DNA of 64,000 nt from Ooceraea biroi (GCF_003672135.1 NC_039507.1:11160290-11224289), one strand, 5' to 3'; shown: positions 1 through 10,607, counted from the first letter of the stretch. Made by a program: numbers and translations. The notes: generated from the sequence alone by a model not told the origin.

Positions 1-576
1 TTCTAAACCCATTTCTCTTAATTCTTCCAACAACCTCCTCCCATCTCCATTTACTGTCTTATCCTTCGATCTCCTTTCCTCCCTCTCCTCCTCCTCCATT
101 TCTATTTTCCCTTCCCCCTCCCCGGTCCTTGCATTAAAATCCCCTCCAATCAATACCACTTCTTCCATCCCCTTATCCCACCATTCCTTCAATATTCTCA
201 TCTTCCTCCTTAAATCTTTATTTATATATACTCCTATTATTCTCCACTCCTCCCTCCCTATTCTTACTTTACCCGTTATTATTCCCTCTACCTCTCTTTC
301 TTCTCTCTCTATTCCTAAACCTTTTCCCCTCTATTCTTTTACCCCCATTATCATTCCCCCTTTTGCCCTTCCTCTTTTATTCTCCCTCACAGCCCATTGT
401 TTCTTCCATATATACCCTCCCGGTAACTTCCTCTTCACTCCATCCCAACCCTTCTCTTCTACCCATGTCTCTATCAATATTATTACCTCCCATTTTCTTA
501 TTTCTCTCCACAACTCTTCATCCTTTCCCGCCAACCCTACTACATTCCAAAACCCAATCTTTCCCCCTCCCCACCT
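1..576 (-). pseudogene. LINE ORF2, endonuclease domain (partial, in-frame stop)
   Basis: On the minus strand the frame reads IGFWNVVGLAGKDEEL near 565-510, then LIETWVEEKGWDG, and VLIGGDFNART near 150-120. These are hallmarks of the APE endonuclease of LINEs: the N-terminal FWNVxGL segment, the E-T-W motif and the GGDFNAR catalytic motif. The frame is open to the left edge except for one TAG at 331-333, a single nonsense change with no shift. The reverse transcriptase that should follow is outside the window. The enzyme nicks target DNA for target-primed reverse transcription; this copy would make only a fragment. Confidence 0.75.
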
Positions 577-608
577 CTCTCCATTCTTCTTTTTTCTATC
601 TTCTCGTG

Positions 609-1643
609 CTATTCTCCTTCCTTCCCCGTGCTCCTGCGAAACCTCCTCTCCTCCCTCTTTTCCCCTTGTTCTTCCGTTCCCTCTCTATTCTTCCTTCTTC
701 CTTCTTCATTTTTAAAAACTTCCCATTTCCACATCTTCATATATTCCTCCCTTACTCTTCTTCCTTTAGCTCTCTCCTTCTCCGCTTCCTCCCCATCCAT
801 TCTATTCTTCTCTCCCTCTATGTCAGGTCATCTCCTATCCTCTCCTTCCTTCCCCTCAATTTCTTTCTCTCTTCCATCACTCTCTTTTTTCTCTCCTTAC
901 TCCCTAGTCTCACCCATATCATTTCCCTTCCTTCTCTATCCTTTTCTCCTATTCTTTTAACCTCCCTAAGTTCCACCTCTACTTCAATCTCTCCTAGCAA
1001 ATTTGCTACACTCTCCCTTATTCCTTCCTCTCCCTCCTTTTCTATCTTCATCCCTCTTATTACTACATTCTTCCTTTTCTCTTCCCTCTTCTTCCCTTCT
1101 ATCTCCATCTCCATTATTTTCATCCTATCTCTCAACTCCTCATTATTTCCCTTCTTATCCTCTCTACTTTCTCTTTCTAACTTACCCAATCTCTCCTCCA
1201 TGTCCCTCTCTTACTTCCATTTTACTCATCTCCTTTCCTATATCCTCCACCTTCCTCTTTATCTCCTCCATCCCCCTCCCCCATTTCCCATCAATTTCCT
1301 CTAACATTCTTCTCATTTCCTTTTTTTTCTCCCTCGCCTCCCTCATTTCCTCTCTTATCTGCCCAAATATCTCTCTTAACCCTTCTCCCTTTTCTTTCTC
1401 CTTACCCGGCGATCTCCTTGTCTTCTCACTTTTTCCGAATATCTCTCCCTCCTCCCACCTATCTCCCCCTTCCTCACCCCTCTTCCTCTTCTTCAACAAC
1501 AGGTCCTCTATACATCCCGAAAAACTTCCCGCCCACTCCCTTCCAACATTCTTACTACCCGGCGGCCTCCCTCTCCCCCTTTCTTCCTCTTTTTCCCCCT
1601 TTTCTCCTTTTCCCTTTTCTATTCCTTTTCCCTCTTTCTCCAT
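609..1643 (-). pseudogene. LINE ORF1 (coiled-coil, RNA-binding type), frameshifted
   Basis: Three overlapping minus-strand frames form one protein: 1643-1182, 1201-818 and 800-609. The first holds a basic N-terminus, a GRPPGSK stretch resembling an AT-hook and a long E/K/R-rich coiled coil. The second starts MEERLGKLERE, continues the coiled coil and then has NVVIRGM and VKRIGEKDREGREMIWVRL, which resemble the RRM-like core of LINE-1-type ORF1 proteins. The frame changes near 1190 and again near 810, so two indels separate the parts. Known ORF1 proteins bind their own RNA and chaperone it; that role here is family knowledge. Composition is extreme (E, K, R, G), as expected from the purine bias. 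Confidence 0.65.
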
Positions 1644-2037
1644 TCTACCTACCCTCTTTTCTTAACTTCTTGTCTTATCCTCCCTCTTACAAAATTCCCG
1701 CTATTCTTACTCTACTCTACTCTACTTCTTTTCCTCTTCGCCGGATGTCACCTCTTGTTCTATTCCCTCTATGACTCTCTCTTCTATACTCTTACTATCC
1801 TATGATCCTTCTCCCGCCTTTCTCCTAACCTCACTATCTCTCGCCCCTTTTCTTTTACCTCCACTCTCCTCCACTTTGCCTCCTCCTCCTTCCTCTCTCA
1901 CCTCCGCCCTTCCACTTCCTCCCTCTGCCGCTGAGCCGCCTTTCCACCTTTCCACTCCTTACTATCTCTCTATATCTCCCTCAATTGCTCTCACACACAT
2001 ACACGCGTCTATTGCTTCTGTCACCGGAAACGGTAGT

Positions 2038-2336
2038 CCAATACAAATAAGTGTTTTTTTCAAAATACTTGGCGCTGCTAAACCGAATCATTATGTTAAT
2101 TGCCTCATTCTCTTTCTTTCTCTCTTGTGAATGCGTGCATGTGTGTGTATGTGTGTGACATTAGAATTAAGCATAGAATAAGTTTAACTACATTTGTACA
2201 TATGTATTTCAGCGAGTTGTTATGTACAGTAGAGTTTAAGGAAATTATTGTAATCGTTAGATTATTTCAATACTAAGACAATTTTTGATTCGGTTTAGCA
2301 GCGCCAAGTATTTTGAAAAAAACACTTATTTGTATT
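2038..2336. repeat. 50-bp inverted repeat made of two family-H left ends
   Basis: The segment 2038-2088 is the near-exact reverse complement of 2287-2336. Both carry the family-H left terminus (GATTCGGTTTAGCAGCGCC in one orientation). The 200 bp between them (2089-2286) holds a CT-rich run and a TG microsatellite and nothing coding that I can see. Confidence 0.75.
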
Positions 2337-2964
2337 AATAAATATATTTCTATGTATTAAAATATTTATTCGTATAAAAATATCTGCTTAATATTATTAT
2401 GTCCTTTATTTTTGAATATCAAAGGCTAGTATTCATAGTCCGTTCTTATTTTCAGACGATCTGAAGTAATGTCTTAAGATACTAATACGACTGTGTGATT
2501 GGTTTCAAATATCTTATGATTGTACTTAAGATGGTGTTAAATCAGAATCAACAATGAATATCGGCCAAAGAGTAATAACAAAGTAATGGATTTTCTGGTT
2601 TGCATAAATACCCATTGTAGTTGGCGCAATTTGTTCATATCATTAGTTTTGTAGAGTCCTTTTTTGAAAGAACTTCAAGCGCGTATACTTGGCGCTTTTT
2701 TGTACCTTTTTTAAAAATGTAATTTTGTTGTGATTTCACACATTATGTAGTGTGAAGTATGTTATTTGTTTTTATAATATATGAGGAGATGAAAGCCATA
2801 GTCCTGTCAGTCAAGGTTTTTAAAAGTATTAACCTACATGTTTATAAAATATAAAATTATATTAAGTATATTTATGTACAGAAGTCAATTATGCAAGAAA
2901 AAAGAGTTTACCCCCGTTGTTTTTTATTTCGTTTAATAAATAAATATAAATATACATTCTATAA

Positions 2965-3130
2965 AAAAAGTATCCGGAATTAGTTAATAAACACAAATTA
3001 CTTGTTTATTCATAAATATTGATTTTGTCACCTTCAAAATAGGTTCCATCGGAAGCAATACACATGTGCCAACGCTCAAATCCTCAAAACACTGTTCAAA
3101 CGCTGAAGCTGGTATTGCTTTGAGCTCCTC
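2965..3130 (-). pseudogene. Mariner-type transposase C-terminal tail with TIR, inside family H copy 1
   Basis: On the minus strand the frames read ELKAIPASAFEQCFED and then, one frame over, ERWHMCIASDGTYFEGD and a stop. This is the C-terminal end of mariner-type transposases (consensus F..C...W..R...CI...G.YFEGD). About 80 bp on is AATTCCGGATACTTTTT, which looks like a mariner inverted terminal repeat (2965-2984). The same one-base frame break is present in copy 2 at 13192-13315, so it predates the spread of family H. No catalytic residues are retained. Confidence 0.7.
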
Positions 3131-3262
3131 CTCGTCGTCGTCATCGTCGTCGTCGTCGTCGTCGACGTGGTCCTCTCACTCACTCGCCCTCTCGCTCTCT
3201 CACTCACTCGCCCTCTCGCTCTCTCATTCACTCGCTCTCTCGCTCTCTCACTCCGTCGTTTT
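3131..3262. repeat. TCG trinucleotide run and CTCGCTCTCTCACTCA minisatellite
   Basis: A (TCG)n tract at about 3131-3168 is followed by tandem CTCGCCCTCTCGCTCTC-like units to 3262. Both recur in copies 2 and 3 of family H, in different lengths. The serine-rich and arginine-rich frames over this stretch are translations of the repeat and not genes. Confidence 0.85.
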
Positions 3263-3796
3263 CTCGCAAATATATCTTTTCTCACTCCAACTTCTTGCAC
3301 TACATCGCGTCGTACACCGACCGGCGGAGATGCTGTCCGTATATCCGTGTGACTTACACATGACGGTTGGGTCGATAAGTTAGAGTTTTCTAATGTAGAG
3401 CCTCTACATATGATCGTTATGTGTGAGTCACACGGATATACCAACAGCATCTCCGCCGTTCGGTATAAACGGAGCTGCTGCCATCTCGATGAGAAGAACG
3501 AACTGTACAAACGACGATGACGATGACTTCGATGTTTCTTAATCGCAAATTTGCCAATTTCAGACTTTGCATCACCATATCTCCGCTCGTAGGGCACGTA
3601 GAAGAAAGTGAAAACACTTTTGTTACATAATTCGACCCCAAGCTATCCATTGAGCCTACTCTGAACTTGATCCGTTCAGCGGTTAATGAGATCTAATAAT
3701 CTGAGTGTCTGCGAAAGCGTCGCTTCGCGTAATAGTGTCACGTTGCGGTCTCGCTGCGCGTATACTTGGCGCGAGAAACTACCGTGTCTCTAGATG

Positions 3797-3846
3797 TATG
3801 TATATATGTATGTTTATATTTATATATATTTATATTGCTGTATATA
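3797..3846. repeat. AT-rich TATG/TATA microsatellite
   Basis: A short TATGTATATATATTTATA-type run separates family H copy 1 from the Tc1-like foldback element. Confidence 0.7.
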
Positions 3847-5047
3847 CAGTGCTGGCAAAAAGTTCCGGAACGGTTAAAAATCTTGAAAAATAATGATTAG
3901 TGGAAAAATGTTTCCAACAAAAAGTATAGGGCTTAAAAAAATATATTAGATGATGATATAGATTTGACCTTGGTATGACCTCGGAAAGCCCGGTCATGGT
4001 CAACATAAAAATCTTAAATGGAAACCCCTATTTTTTATTACATATTCTTGTAGCTTAGCCCGAGAGCTTTTCGAAACGCTATAATAATTTTTTTTCTCTT
4101 ACGTACTTTTTGACTAATAAGGCTTGAAGTTTACACAGTACCGCCGGCATTAGAATTACCCAAGGTGTACCGCGTGGAGGTTGTACGGTCGGATTTACAC
4201 CTCTTTTGTGTATGTGTGTGTGCGTGCGTGCGTGCGTGCGTGCGTGAGTGCGTATGTGTGCATGTATGAGTGTGTGTGTGTGTGCGCACGCGCGTGTGTG
4301 TGTTCTTCATAAAACTAACTTCACAAAAATAGTTTATACTCGTATGTACGAACAACGGCATTAATGGCGTCTGAAAATACGTGTGACGCACACTAAGAAA
4401 ACGCGTCACTTATAAACTGTCTCGCGTATAGGTGAGGTGTTCCGATAACTATTTTGCTCGCTTGTGTTACTTCACCTACAACCGGCATTGTGTAAGTGAC
4501 CCGATCGTTGTGTGCGATCACACGGGTATTCGGACGGCATTAATGCCGTTGTTCGTACATACGAGTATAAACTATTTTTGTGCAGTTAGTTTTATGAAGT
4601 ACATACACGCGCGCGCGCACACACACACACACACTCATACATGCACACATACGCACTCACGCACGCACGCACACACACACACAAAAGAAGTGTAAATCCG
4701 ACCGTACAACCTCCATGCGCGGTACACCTTGGTTAATTCTAATGCCGGCGGTACTGTGTAAACTTCAAGCCTTATAAGTCAAAAAGTACGTAAGAGAAAA
4801 AAAATTTATTATAGCGTTTCAAAAAGCTCTCGAGCTAAGCTACAAGAATATGTAATAAAAAATAGGGGTTTCCATTTAAGATTTTTATGTTGACCATGAC
4901 CGGGCTTTCCGAGGTCATACCAAGGTCAAATCTATATCATCATCTAATATATTTTTTTAAGCCCTCTACTTTTTGTTGGAAACATTTTTCCACTAAATCA
5001 TTATTTTTCAAGATTTTTAACCGTTTCGGAACTTTTTGCCAGCACTG
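3847..5047. mobile_element. Tc1-like foldback element with about 550-bp inverted arms
   Basis: It begins CAGTGCTGGCAAAAAGTTCC at 3847 and ends with the exact inverse at 5047, flanked by TA on both sides, the Tc1/mariner target signature. The arms pair over about 550 bp each (3847-4400 and 4510-5047) around a centre of roughly 100 bp. Each arm holds a TG/CA microsatellite (4205-4305 and 4605-4685). There is no transposase, so it is non-autonomous. The inner arm stretch at 4140-4200 resembles the subterminal region of the intact Tc1 element at 37.7-39.5 kb. Confidence 0.85.
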
Positions 5048-5211
5048 TATAATACCTAGCAAACACAGAATATAACTATTACATATCTCAGAAGTAACAC
5101 GTAATATAACAGTTGTTATACATTATTAATATTGAGGCTACATAATTTCCTTTTATACCTGTAATATTACTTTGTTTTAAAACTTTATTATAACTGTGTT
5201 ATTTTCTGGTT
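5048..5211. other. AT-rich spacer
   Basis: Short AT-rich stretch between two elements. No coding or structural signal seen. Confidence 0.5.
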
Positions 5212-5598
5212 ATAATAATAGGTAAATATATACAATAACGGACCCAGCCTCAATGACTTTGACCTTGACATATATTGTAGAGGTCACCTCCCTGAGTGAC
5301 CTTCAAGAGGTTTTAGCCGTCGCTCGTTGTTTAGTAAAAAGTTATTAACAAAAGAAGTTTAATAATTTTGCACGAATTTTCAGTTGCCCACGCGAAGCAA
5401 GGACTTGAGTTTGACATATATTACAAAGGTCACCTTCCTGAATAACCCGCACTAGGTTTCACCCTTCGCTTGTTGTTTGGTAAAAAGTTATTAACAAAAA
5501 TGTTTAATGAATAAAGCATAATTTTACGATACCATATACGTTTACGAAAGAGTATATTTGATGGAATTTTAGCTATAAATCAGAAATAGGTTTGGGTT

Positions 5599-5815
5599 AG
5601 GTTATATTTTCCGAACCTGGAGCCCCGGACACATACGCTCGTTTTCAGCCCGCTTCGCGGGAGGGCGGGGGGAAGGGGCTTTGCCCCTCTCCCCGCCGGG
5701 ATCCGTGGCGTGTACTGGGTGATCAAAATCTGCACGGTGAAATCTGTTACACTGGCCCTGGCGGGCTGAAAACGAGCGTATGTGTCCGGGGCTCCAGTTT
5801 CGGAAAATATAACCT
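5599..5815. mobile_element. GC-rich palindromic MITE
   Basis: Inverted repeats of about 50 bp (5599-5650 and 5761-5815), outer sequence AGGTTATATTTTCCGAA, surround a GC-rich core with nested hairpins (CCCGCTTCGCGGGAGGGCGG and GGGGCTTTGCCCCT). It sits inside the CAATAACGG foldback and is much richer in GC than its surroundings. Flanking GGTTAGGTTA motifs resemble the insect telomere repeat TTAGG, but only one or two units are present. Confidence 0.75.
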
Positions 5816-6300
5816 AATCAGGTTAGGTTAAGTTAAAGCAGAGAATATTTTGTATTTAACTGTTTGTGCTTTTGGTTAAAGTGAAGAATACTTTGTACTT
5901 ATATTAAAAGAAACTATTCTATGTATTAACAATTCACTGCTGTAAATGACTTTCCTTTCTTCGTTCATATACATATTCGGCGTTTATATTTTTCAATATT
6001 CAAAATAACTACTATATTTTCGAAATTTCTTTTGTTAATAACTTTTTCATAAACAACGATCGACGACTAAAACCTAGTGCGGGTTATTCGGGAAGGTGAC
6101 CTTTGTAATATATGTCAATATCATGTTCTTGCTTCACGTGGACAGCCAAAAATTCGTGGGAAATCATTAAACTTTTTTTGTTAATAACTTTTTAATAAAC
6201 AACGAGCGACGGCTAAAACCTTTTGAAGGTCACTCAGGAGGGTGACTTCTATAATATATGTCACAGTCAAGGTCATCGGGGCTGGGTCCGTTATTGTATA

Positions 6301-7493
6301 CAAAGTGTATCAGACTACCCGTCCACCTTGATTTTTCTGAAAACGCGAGGTGACAGGAAGTTGGAGGGAAATGTTATGTCCTATATCCTGTCCGAAGAAT
6401 CGAATGAAGGAATTTCCATTTTCCGGAACTGACCGGAAGTAGTGGTCACTGTGGTCAACTTTGAAATCTCAAGTAGAAACATATGTCGTGTAGGGTATTG
6501 TTGGATAGAGCTTTAAAAAAGAAACATTTTTTATTGGAACATAATCGCAATATCTCTAACCGTTGACGAGAAAAGACTGCAAAATTGAAAAGTGATGGTG
6601 TCGAAATAATAACGTTACATAGTTAAGCATTCAACAGATATCTAGAAGATGTTTACATTTTGTTGACCTCAGTACATGTTATTTGTCAGTATGTGTCTAG
6701 CACTCTTGTCTATCAGTCGCTTGTTGCGTGTGGTGTGTAACCAATATGTCGTTTACAAACGAAGCTCTTGAAAAATGTCCCGCTGGCAACGCGTGTAGCC
6801 ATGTGGATGCAACAGAATGGCTGTCCAGCCCATTACTCTTTGGTGGTTCGAAATATCATGGATCGGCGTTTTCCTGGAAGATGGATTGGCAGAGGAAGTT
6901 ATGTAGCTTGGCCGGCCCGATCGCCTGATTTGACACCTATGGATTATTTTTTCTGGGGATGGATAAAAAATATTATTTATCAGCAATGTTCGACGACAAG
7001 AGAGGACATGAAAGAACGTATTCGAAATGCATGCCAATCACTAAGTGACGTAGAAGTCCTTCGAGCTACGGATAATATCAGAGAGAGAATTCGCTTTTGC
7101 TTAAATCAAGACGGAAGACATTTCGAACATTTGTATTGAGATCAAGAAAATAATAAACATCTTCTAGATACCTTTGTAACGTTATTATGTCGACACCATC
7201 ACTTTTCAATTTTGCAGTCTTTTCTCGTCAACGGTTAGAAATATTGCGATTATGTTCCAATAAAAAATGTTTCTTTTTTAAAGCTCTATCCAACAATACC
7301 CTACACGACATATGTTTCTACTTGAGATTTCAAAGTTGACCACAGTGACCACTACTTTCGGTCAGTTCCGGAAAATGGAAATTCCTTCATTCGATTCTTC
7401 GGACAGGATATAGGACATAACATTTCCCTCCAACTTCCTGTCACCTCGCGTTTTCAGAAAAATCAAGGTGGACGGGTGGTCTGATACACCCTG
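6301..7493 (+). mobile_element. Mariner-like element (D,D41D type), internally deleted
   Basis: Ends CAAAGTGTATCAGACTACCC (6301) and the inverse of CAGGGTGTATCAGACCACCC (7493), flanked by TA. The inverted arms run about 330 bp (to about 6630 and from about 7165). Only the C-terminal third of a transposase lies between them. It is inserted in the right arm of the CAATAACGG foldback. Confidence 0.85.
6768..7139 (+). pseudogene. Mariner transposase, C-terminal fragment (D,D41D)
   Basis: The frame contains WMQQNGCPAHYS, then WPARSPDLTPMDYFFWGW, then a helical tail ending GRHFEHLY and TGA. In relatives the first motif is QQDGAPAH, so the second catalytic aspartate is replaced by asparagine. From that position to the D of PMD there are 41 residues, the D,D41D spacing. 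The N-terminal DNA-binding half and the first catalytic D are missing, and what precedes it is arm sequence. It cannot be an active enzyme. Confidence 0.8.
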
Positions 7494-7516
7494 TATATTT
7501 ACCTAATAATATAACA

Positions 7517-7840
7517 TACGTTATAATACAATAATATAACGTATACTCGTATACGATATACACGTGTGTCTTCTCGCGTATATTTTATGTCGTGTGTCGT
7601 AAATACAAATAAATGAATACAGTTTCCCTTCAGAAACTACTACTCATTTATTTGAAAGAATTGAGATGCGCGATAAAAAATATCACGTCGCGAAAATTGT
7701 ATATCGTATCAGTGTCTAATTTTCTATTTCTTGTCTGTTTAGTTTCACCAAGTTCCAGTTCATTTGGATCATCGAAAACCCGGCACAATTCGGCTCTTCA
7801 CAATTGAATTAACTATAAAACAAACTCCTTTAATCAACCA
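7517..7840. other. No gene recognised
   Basis: AT-rich at the start (ATAATATAACGTATACTCG), then a featureless stretch with a 64-codon frame (7613-7807) that I cannot relate to any family and that lies against a Penelope-like remnant. No repeats or palindromes of note. Confidence 0.4.
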
Positions 7841-8095
7841 AACTGGGAATTTATTAGTGTAAAATCACGACGTTTCGACCACAAATTTGGTCCTTCTCAA
7901 GTGAATGAACAATAATAAAAATAAATTGTAACAGGGTCATTATTCCGTTTGTCAAAGGTTTTAGTCAAGAGATTAGTAGAATATTTAGGCGTTGTGGGAT
8001 GAGAGTTGTTCACACCGTCAATAAAAAACTGGATTGTATCATTAAGTTAGGCAAAGACACTCTCAATAATGGAAGCAAAACAAATATTGTTTATC
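7841..8095 (+). pseudogene. Penelope-like element fragment: UTR hairpin and RT-endonuclease linker
   Basis: At 7865-7905, inverse orientation, is the motif CACTTGAGAAGGACC..GGTCGAAACGTCGTG that recurs in the other Penelope-like pieces of the window. From about 7937 the plus strand is open and reads VIIPFVKGFSQEISRIFRRC, then a stretch with KLDCIIKLGKDTLNNGSKTN and IVY. This resembles the linker just before the GIY-YIG endonuclease in Penelope-like proteins. It stops at the family-H fragment at 8096. UTR and coding part face opposite ways, as in the copy at 44-45 kb. Confidence 0.65.
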
Positions 8096-8420
8096 AAGAG
8101 ACACGATAGTGTCTCGCGCCAAGTATACGCGCAGCGCGAGACCGCATCGTGACTCTTTTACGGGAGTACGCAAGCTGCGAGTACCCGAGATTATCAGATC
8201 TCAATAAGGGCCGAATTGATCAAGTTCTGAGTAGGCTAATTCGATAGCTTGTGTGCGATTTGCATAATAAAAGTGCGTTAATTATTTTTCTATGTGCCCT
8301 AGGAGCGGAGATATTACAACCCAAAGTTCAAATTCCGAAATTTACATGTAAAAAACGTCGTCGTGGCCGTCATAGTCGACCACGAAAATCTTGTACAGTT
8401 CATACTTCTGCCGCGAGAAA
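8096..8420 (-). mobile_element. Family H fragment (hairpin end)
   Basis: Starts ATCAAGAGACACGATAGTGT and continues CTCGCGCCAAGTATACGCGC, the hairpin end of family H in the orientation of copy 2. Homology (reduced) runs through GTGCCCTAGGAGCGGAGATA to about 8420. Confidence 0.75.
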
Positions 8421-8434
8421 GCGCTAGCGATATA

Positions 8435-9016
8435 TCTAGAATAGAGTGGGTAAAAGGAGAGTGTCGCCAATATACATGCCTAATGCTGATTGGCTCCGCC
8501 ATTTATAGACAATTTCCGGTTAGCCGTCAATAGGTATTAGGTGAACGTAGTTGTGTAAGTGTACATTTAAAGTAGTAGTGACGTTTTAATTATAGACATA
8601 GTAAGAATAGACCGAGCGTGTTCTCTACTTGGCAGTGAATCACAGGTAGAAAAAGAGAGAAAGTAGGCGAAGGATTGCTCGCGCGCTCTCTCTCTCTCTC
8701 TCTCCCACCCTCCCTCTCTCCTACCCTCCCTCCCTCTCTCCCTCCCTCTCCCTCCCCTCCCTCTCTCTCTCCCTCCCTCCCTCTCTCTAAGGAAAGAAGA
8801 GTGGGAGTAAGAGCGGAGAGTGGGGAAGACACGAACAGAGAGAGAAAGAGATCCTCCACCTACTTTCCGTCCTTTTCTAGATGTGCTTCACGTTTTGCGC
8901 TTCACGCTCGGTCTATTCTTACTATGTCTATGGTTTTAATATCGTTTTACTTTGTCTGACAATGGCGACTTCCGGTAAATTGGCGACACTCTCCTTTTAC
9001 CCACTCTAATCTAGAA
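8435..9016. mobile_element. Foldback MITE with CT-microsatellite core
   Basis: Inverted ends TCTAGAATAGAGTGGGTAAA (8435) and its inverse at 8980-9016. A second pair further in (ACATAGTAAGAATAGACCGA at about 8596, inverse at about 8905-8930) shows that the arms pair over much of their length. The core (8676-8795) is a CT/CCCT microsatellite whose R/E-rich and S/P-rich frames are not genes. Confidence 0.75.
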
Positions 9017-9039
9017 TCTAGATACTGTGTAGTTTATTA

Positions 9040-9690
9040 TACAAAACAGGTCTTATTTTAATATTTTTACTATATAGGGTATCTCACTCTATCTTATTTT
9101 TATTATACAGGGTGTCGACTTTTGATTATAATATATAGGGTGTCCGATTTTAATTAATCAACCCGAAAACTTGTATTTGTGATTCGAGAAAAAGTTAACA
9201 CGATAAAATAAACGTTATTTATTCCGATGATTAAAATGTGAAAATAAAATCTGCTAAGCTATATTAATTCGCTTTCTTCTTTTACCTTCTTATCACTTAA
9301 TTATATTATAACATACAGGTCTCATTTTAAAATATGTCACACTATCTTATTATATTATACAGGGTGTCGACTTTTGATTATAATATATAGGGTGTTCGAT
9401 TTTACTTGACCAACCCGAAAAACTTGTATCTCTGTTTCGAGAAAAATTTGACACGATAAAGTAAACGTCATTTATTCCGATGATTAAAATGTGAAAATGA
9501 AATCTGCTAATCTATATTAATTCGCTTTCCTCTTTTACCTTCCTTATTAGTCAAAACCCTTTCCTTTCGTTCAAAGTTAATATACAAGTTGTCTCATTTT
9601 AATTATAGTATATAGAGTATCTCACTTTATCTTATTATATTATACTGGGTGTCGACTTTGGATTATAATATATAGGGTGTCCGATAAATA
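9040..9690. repeat. Tandem array, about 2.3 units of 250-285 bp
   Basis: The block TATACAGGGTGTCGACTTTT followed by GATTATAATATATAGGGTGT and a shared 200-bp tail (TTTATTCCGATGATTAAAAT..AATTCGCTTTC) recurs with starts near 9107, 9359 and 9644. Units differ by substitutions and indels. Inside each, GGGTATCTC / GGGTGTCGA / GGGTGTCCGA sub-motifs repeat, suggesting growth from a shorter unit that resembles the TACAGGGTGTC end of mariner-like elements. Confidence 0.8.
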
Positions 9691-9873
9691 ATATCATCAA
9701 ACATAAACGCCGATTTTAGATAATTCAAAATTTATTATCTTTGTTCTTTTTATAATTTATATTCTAATTATGGCAGATAACAGAGATAGTGGTGCGATTT
9801 TTAAAAATATATAATCATGCTAGGTACGATCATTTTTAATGTCGCAAAATAAATATTCTGCTTTGGAAACTGT
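9691..9873. other. AT-rich spacer
   Basis: No gene, palindrome or tandem repeat seen between the tandem array and the Merlin-type element. Confidence 0.5.
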
Positions 9874-10129
9874 AGCGTCCTCACCTCCGATTTGGCTAAA
9901 ACTCACCAATATTGTGTATTTTGACGCGTAGAAACCGAATATAAAAGTTAAAATCGTCGCTCTGCCTTGCAAAGCGAGATATTTATCGTTAAAGTTGCAG
10001 ACTGTTCAGCTTAGAAGATCTGTCATATTGACGACATATTGTGATGTGAGCATGCGCCGTGCATGCATCGTGAGAACGACAGCGCGAAATTTGAACTTAT
10101 AGACTGTTCTGCTAGGACAGTCAAAACCC

Positions 10130-10415
10130 ATGCGAAATTGTACAAATGATTTAATAGAGAGCGCGTGAGCGGGGGAGGGACTCCGCCCCTCCCCCTGTAC
10201 CCCCACCCCAAAAAACCTAACCTAACCCAACCCGAATTAATTCTACGGATGAGGTGGAAATTTCGTACTTTTTACGCGAATCGAGGTCCACCTTCATCCG
10301 TAGAATTAGGTTGGGTTAGGTTAGTTTCTTTTGGGGTGGAGGTACAGGGGGTGAGGCGGAGTCCCTCCTCCTCCCACGCGTTCTCTGTAACATTATTTGT
10401 ACAATTCCATATTGA
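10130..10415. mobile_element. Palindromic GC-rich MITE with GGTTAGGTT arms
   Basis: ATTGTACAAATGATTTAATA at 10137 pairs with the inverse ending near 10410. The arms contain GGGGGAGGGACTCCGCCCCT and CCTAACCTAACCCAACCCG, and meet near TTCTACGGATGA. It lies in the non-coding part of the Merlin element. The CCTAACC units look like TTAGG telomere repeats but are too few to be telomeric. Confidence 0.7.
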
Positions 10416-10525
10416 TTGAATATATGTGTACGTAAAATATAATTTAAGAGGAGTGGGATAAAGTAAAAATTTACCATAAATTGATATATATAAATAATAT
10501 AAATAAACTGTATTAAAATATAGAA

Positions 10526-10556
<31 letters not shown>

Positions 10557-10607
10557 CATGCATTACACGGGCTAGATTTTTAATCCAGTAAGGTGTTTTA
10601 GCATTTA

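Larger units (their letters stand above)
1..2037 (-). mobile_element. APE-type non-LTR retrotransposon (LINE), 3' part beyond window
   Basis: The plus strand is almost pure C/T here, so the minus strand is a purine-rich coding strand. Read on the minus strand from about 2037 it shows a short 5' UTR, a charged coiled-coil ORF1 (1643 to 609) and an ORF2 that opens with an apurinic endonuclease domain and runs off the left edge. The order ORF1 then endonuclease is that of LINEs. The reverse transcriptase lies outside the window. The 5' junction is placed where the C/T bias ends and another repeat begins (about 2037). Both ORFs are broken, so this copy is probably dead. The clade is not determined. 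Confidence 0.8.
2287..3796 (+). mobile_element. Family H repeat, copy 1 (non-autonomous, hairpin end)
   Basis: A 1.5-kb unit running from GATTCGGTTTAGCAGCGCC to a terminal hairpin at about 3779-3796 (GTGTCTC arm). It recurs inverted at 12505-14507, in part at 45172-46537, and as pieces at 8096, 17705, 18393 and 48270. The 11-mer GCGCCAAGTAT lies just inside the left end and in inverse just inside the hairpin end, so there are subterminal inverted repeats, with a further copy near 2680. The middle carries a mariner transposase tail and simple repeats. No transposase of its own is seen. Hairpin ends recall Helitron-like elements, but the CTRR tail is not conserved, so the class is open. Confidence 0.7.
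5212..7516. mobile_element. Foldback element CAATAACGGACCCAGCC, split by two insertions
   Basis: Left arm 5212-5520 and right arm about 6000-6300 are inverted copies (CAATAACGGACCCAGCCTCA against its inverse). The outer 20 or so bases of the arm (GGTTATAATAATAGGTAAAT) reappear inverted only after the mariner, at about 7494-7516, so the right arm is cut by that insertion. Each arm carries an internal repeat (GTTTAGTAAAAAGTTATTAA near 5328, GTTTGGTAAAAAGTTATTAA near 5474). No reading frame of note. The class is not determined. Confidence 0.75.

Noticed and set aside
363..2130. Long plus-strand frames rich in S, P, L and F
   Set aside because: They are the antisense of a purine-rich LINE coding strand. 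The minus strand has the recognisable endonuclease and coiled coil.
3066..3597. Serine-rich plus frame and arginine-rich minus frame (and their twins at 12940-13257)
   Set aside because: Translations of the TCG run and the CTCGCTCTC minisatellite of family H. The only real coding trace there is the mariner tail in other frames.
4131..4695. H/T-rich frames (HTHTHTH) on both strands
   Set aside because: TG/CA microsatellites in the two arms of a foldback element.
10200..10330. Telomere (TTAGG) array
   Set aside because: Only two or three degenerate CCTAA units inside a MITE.
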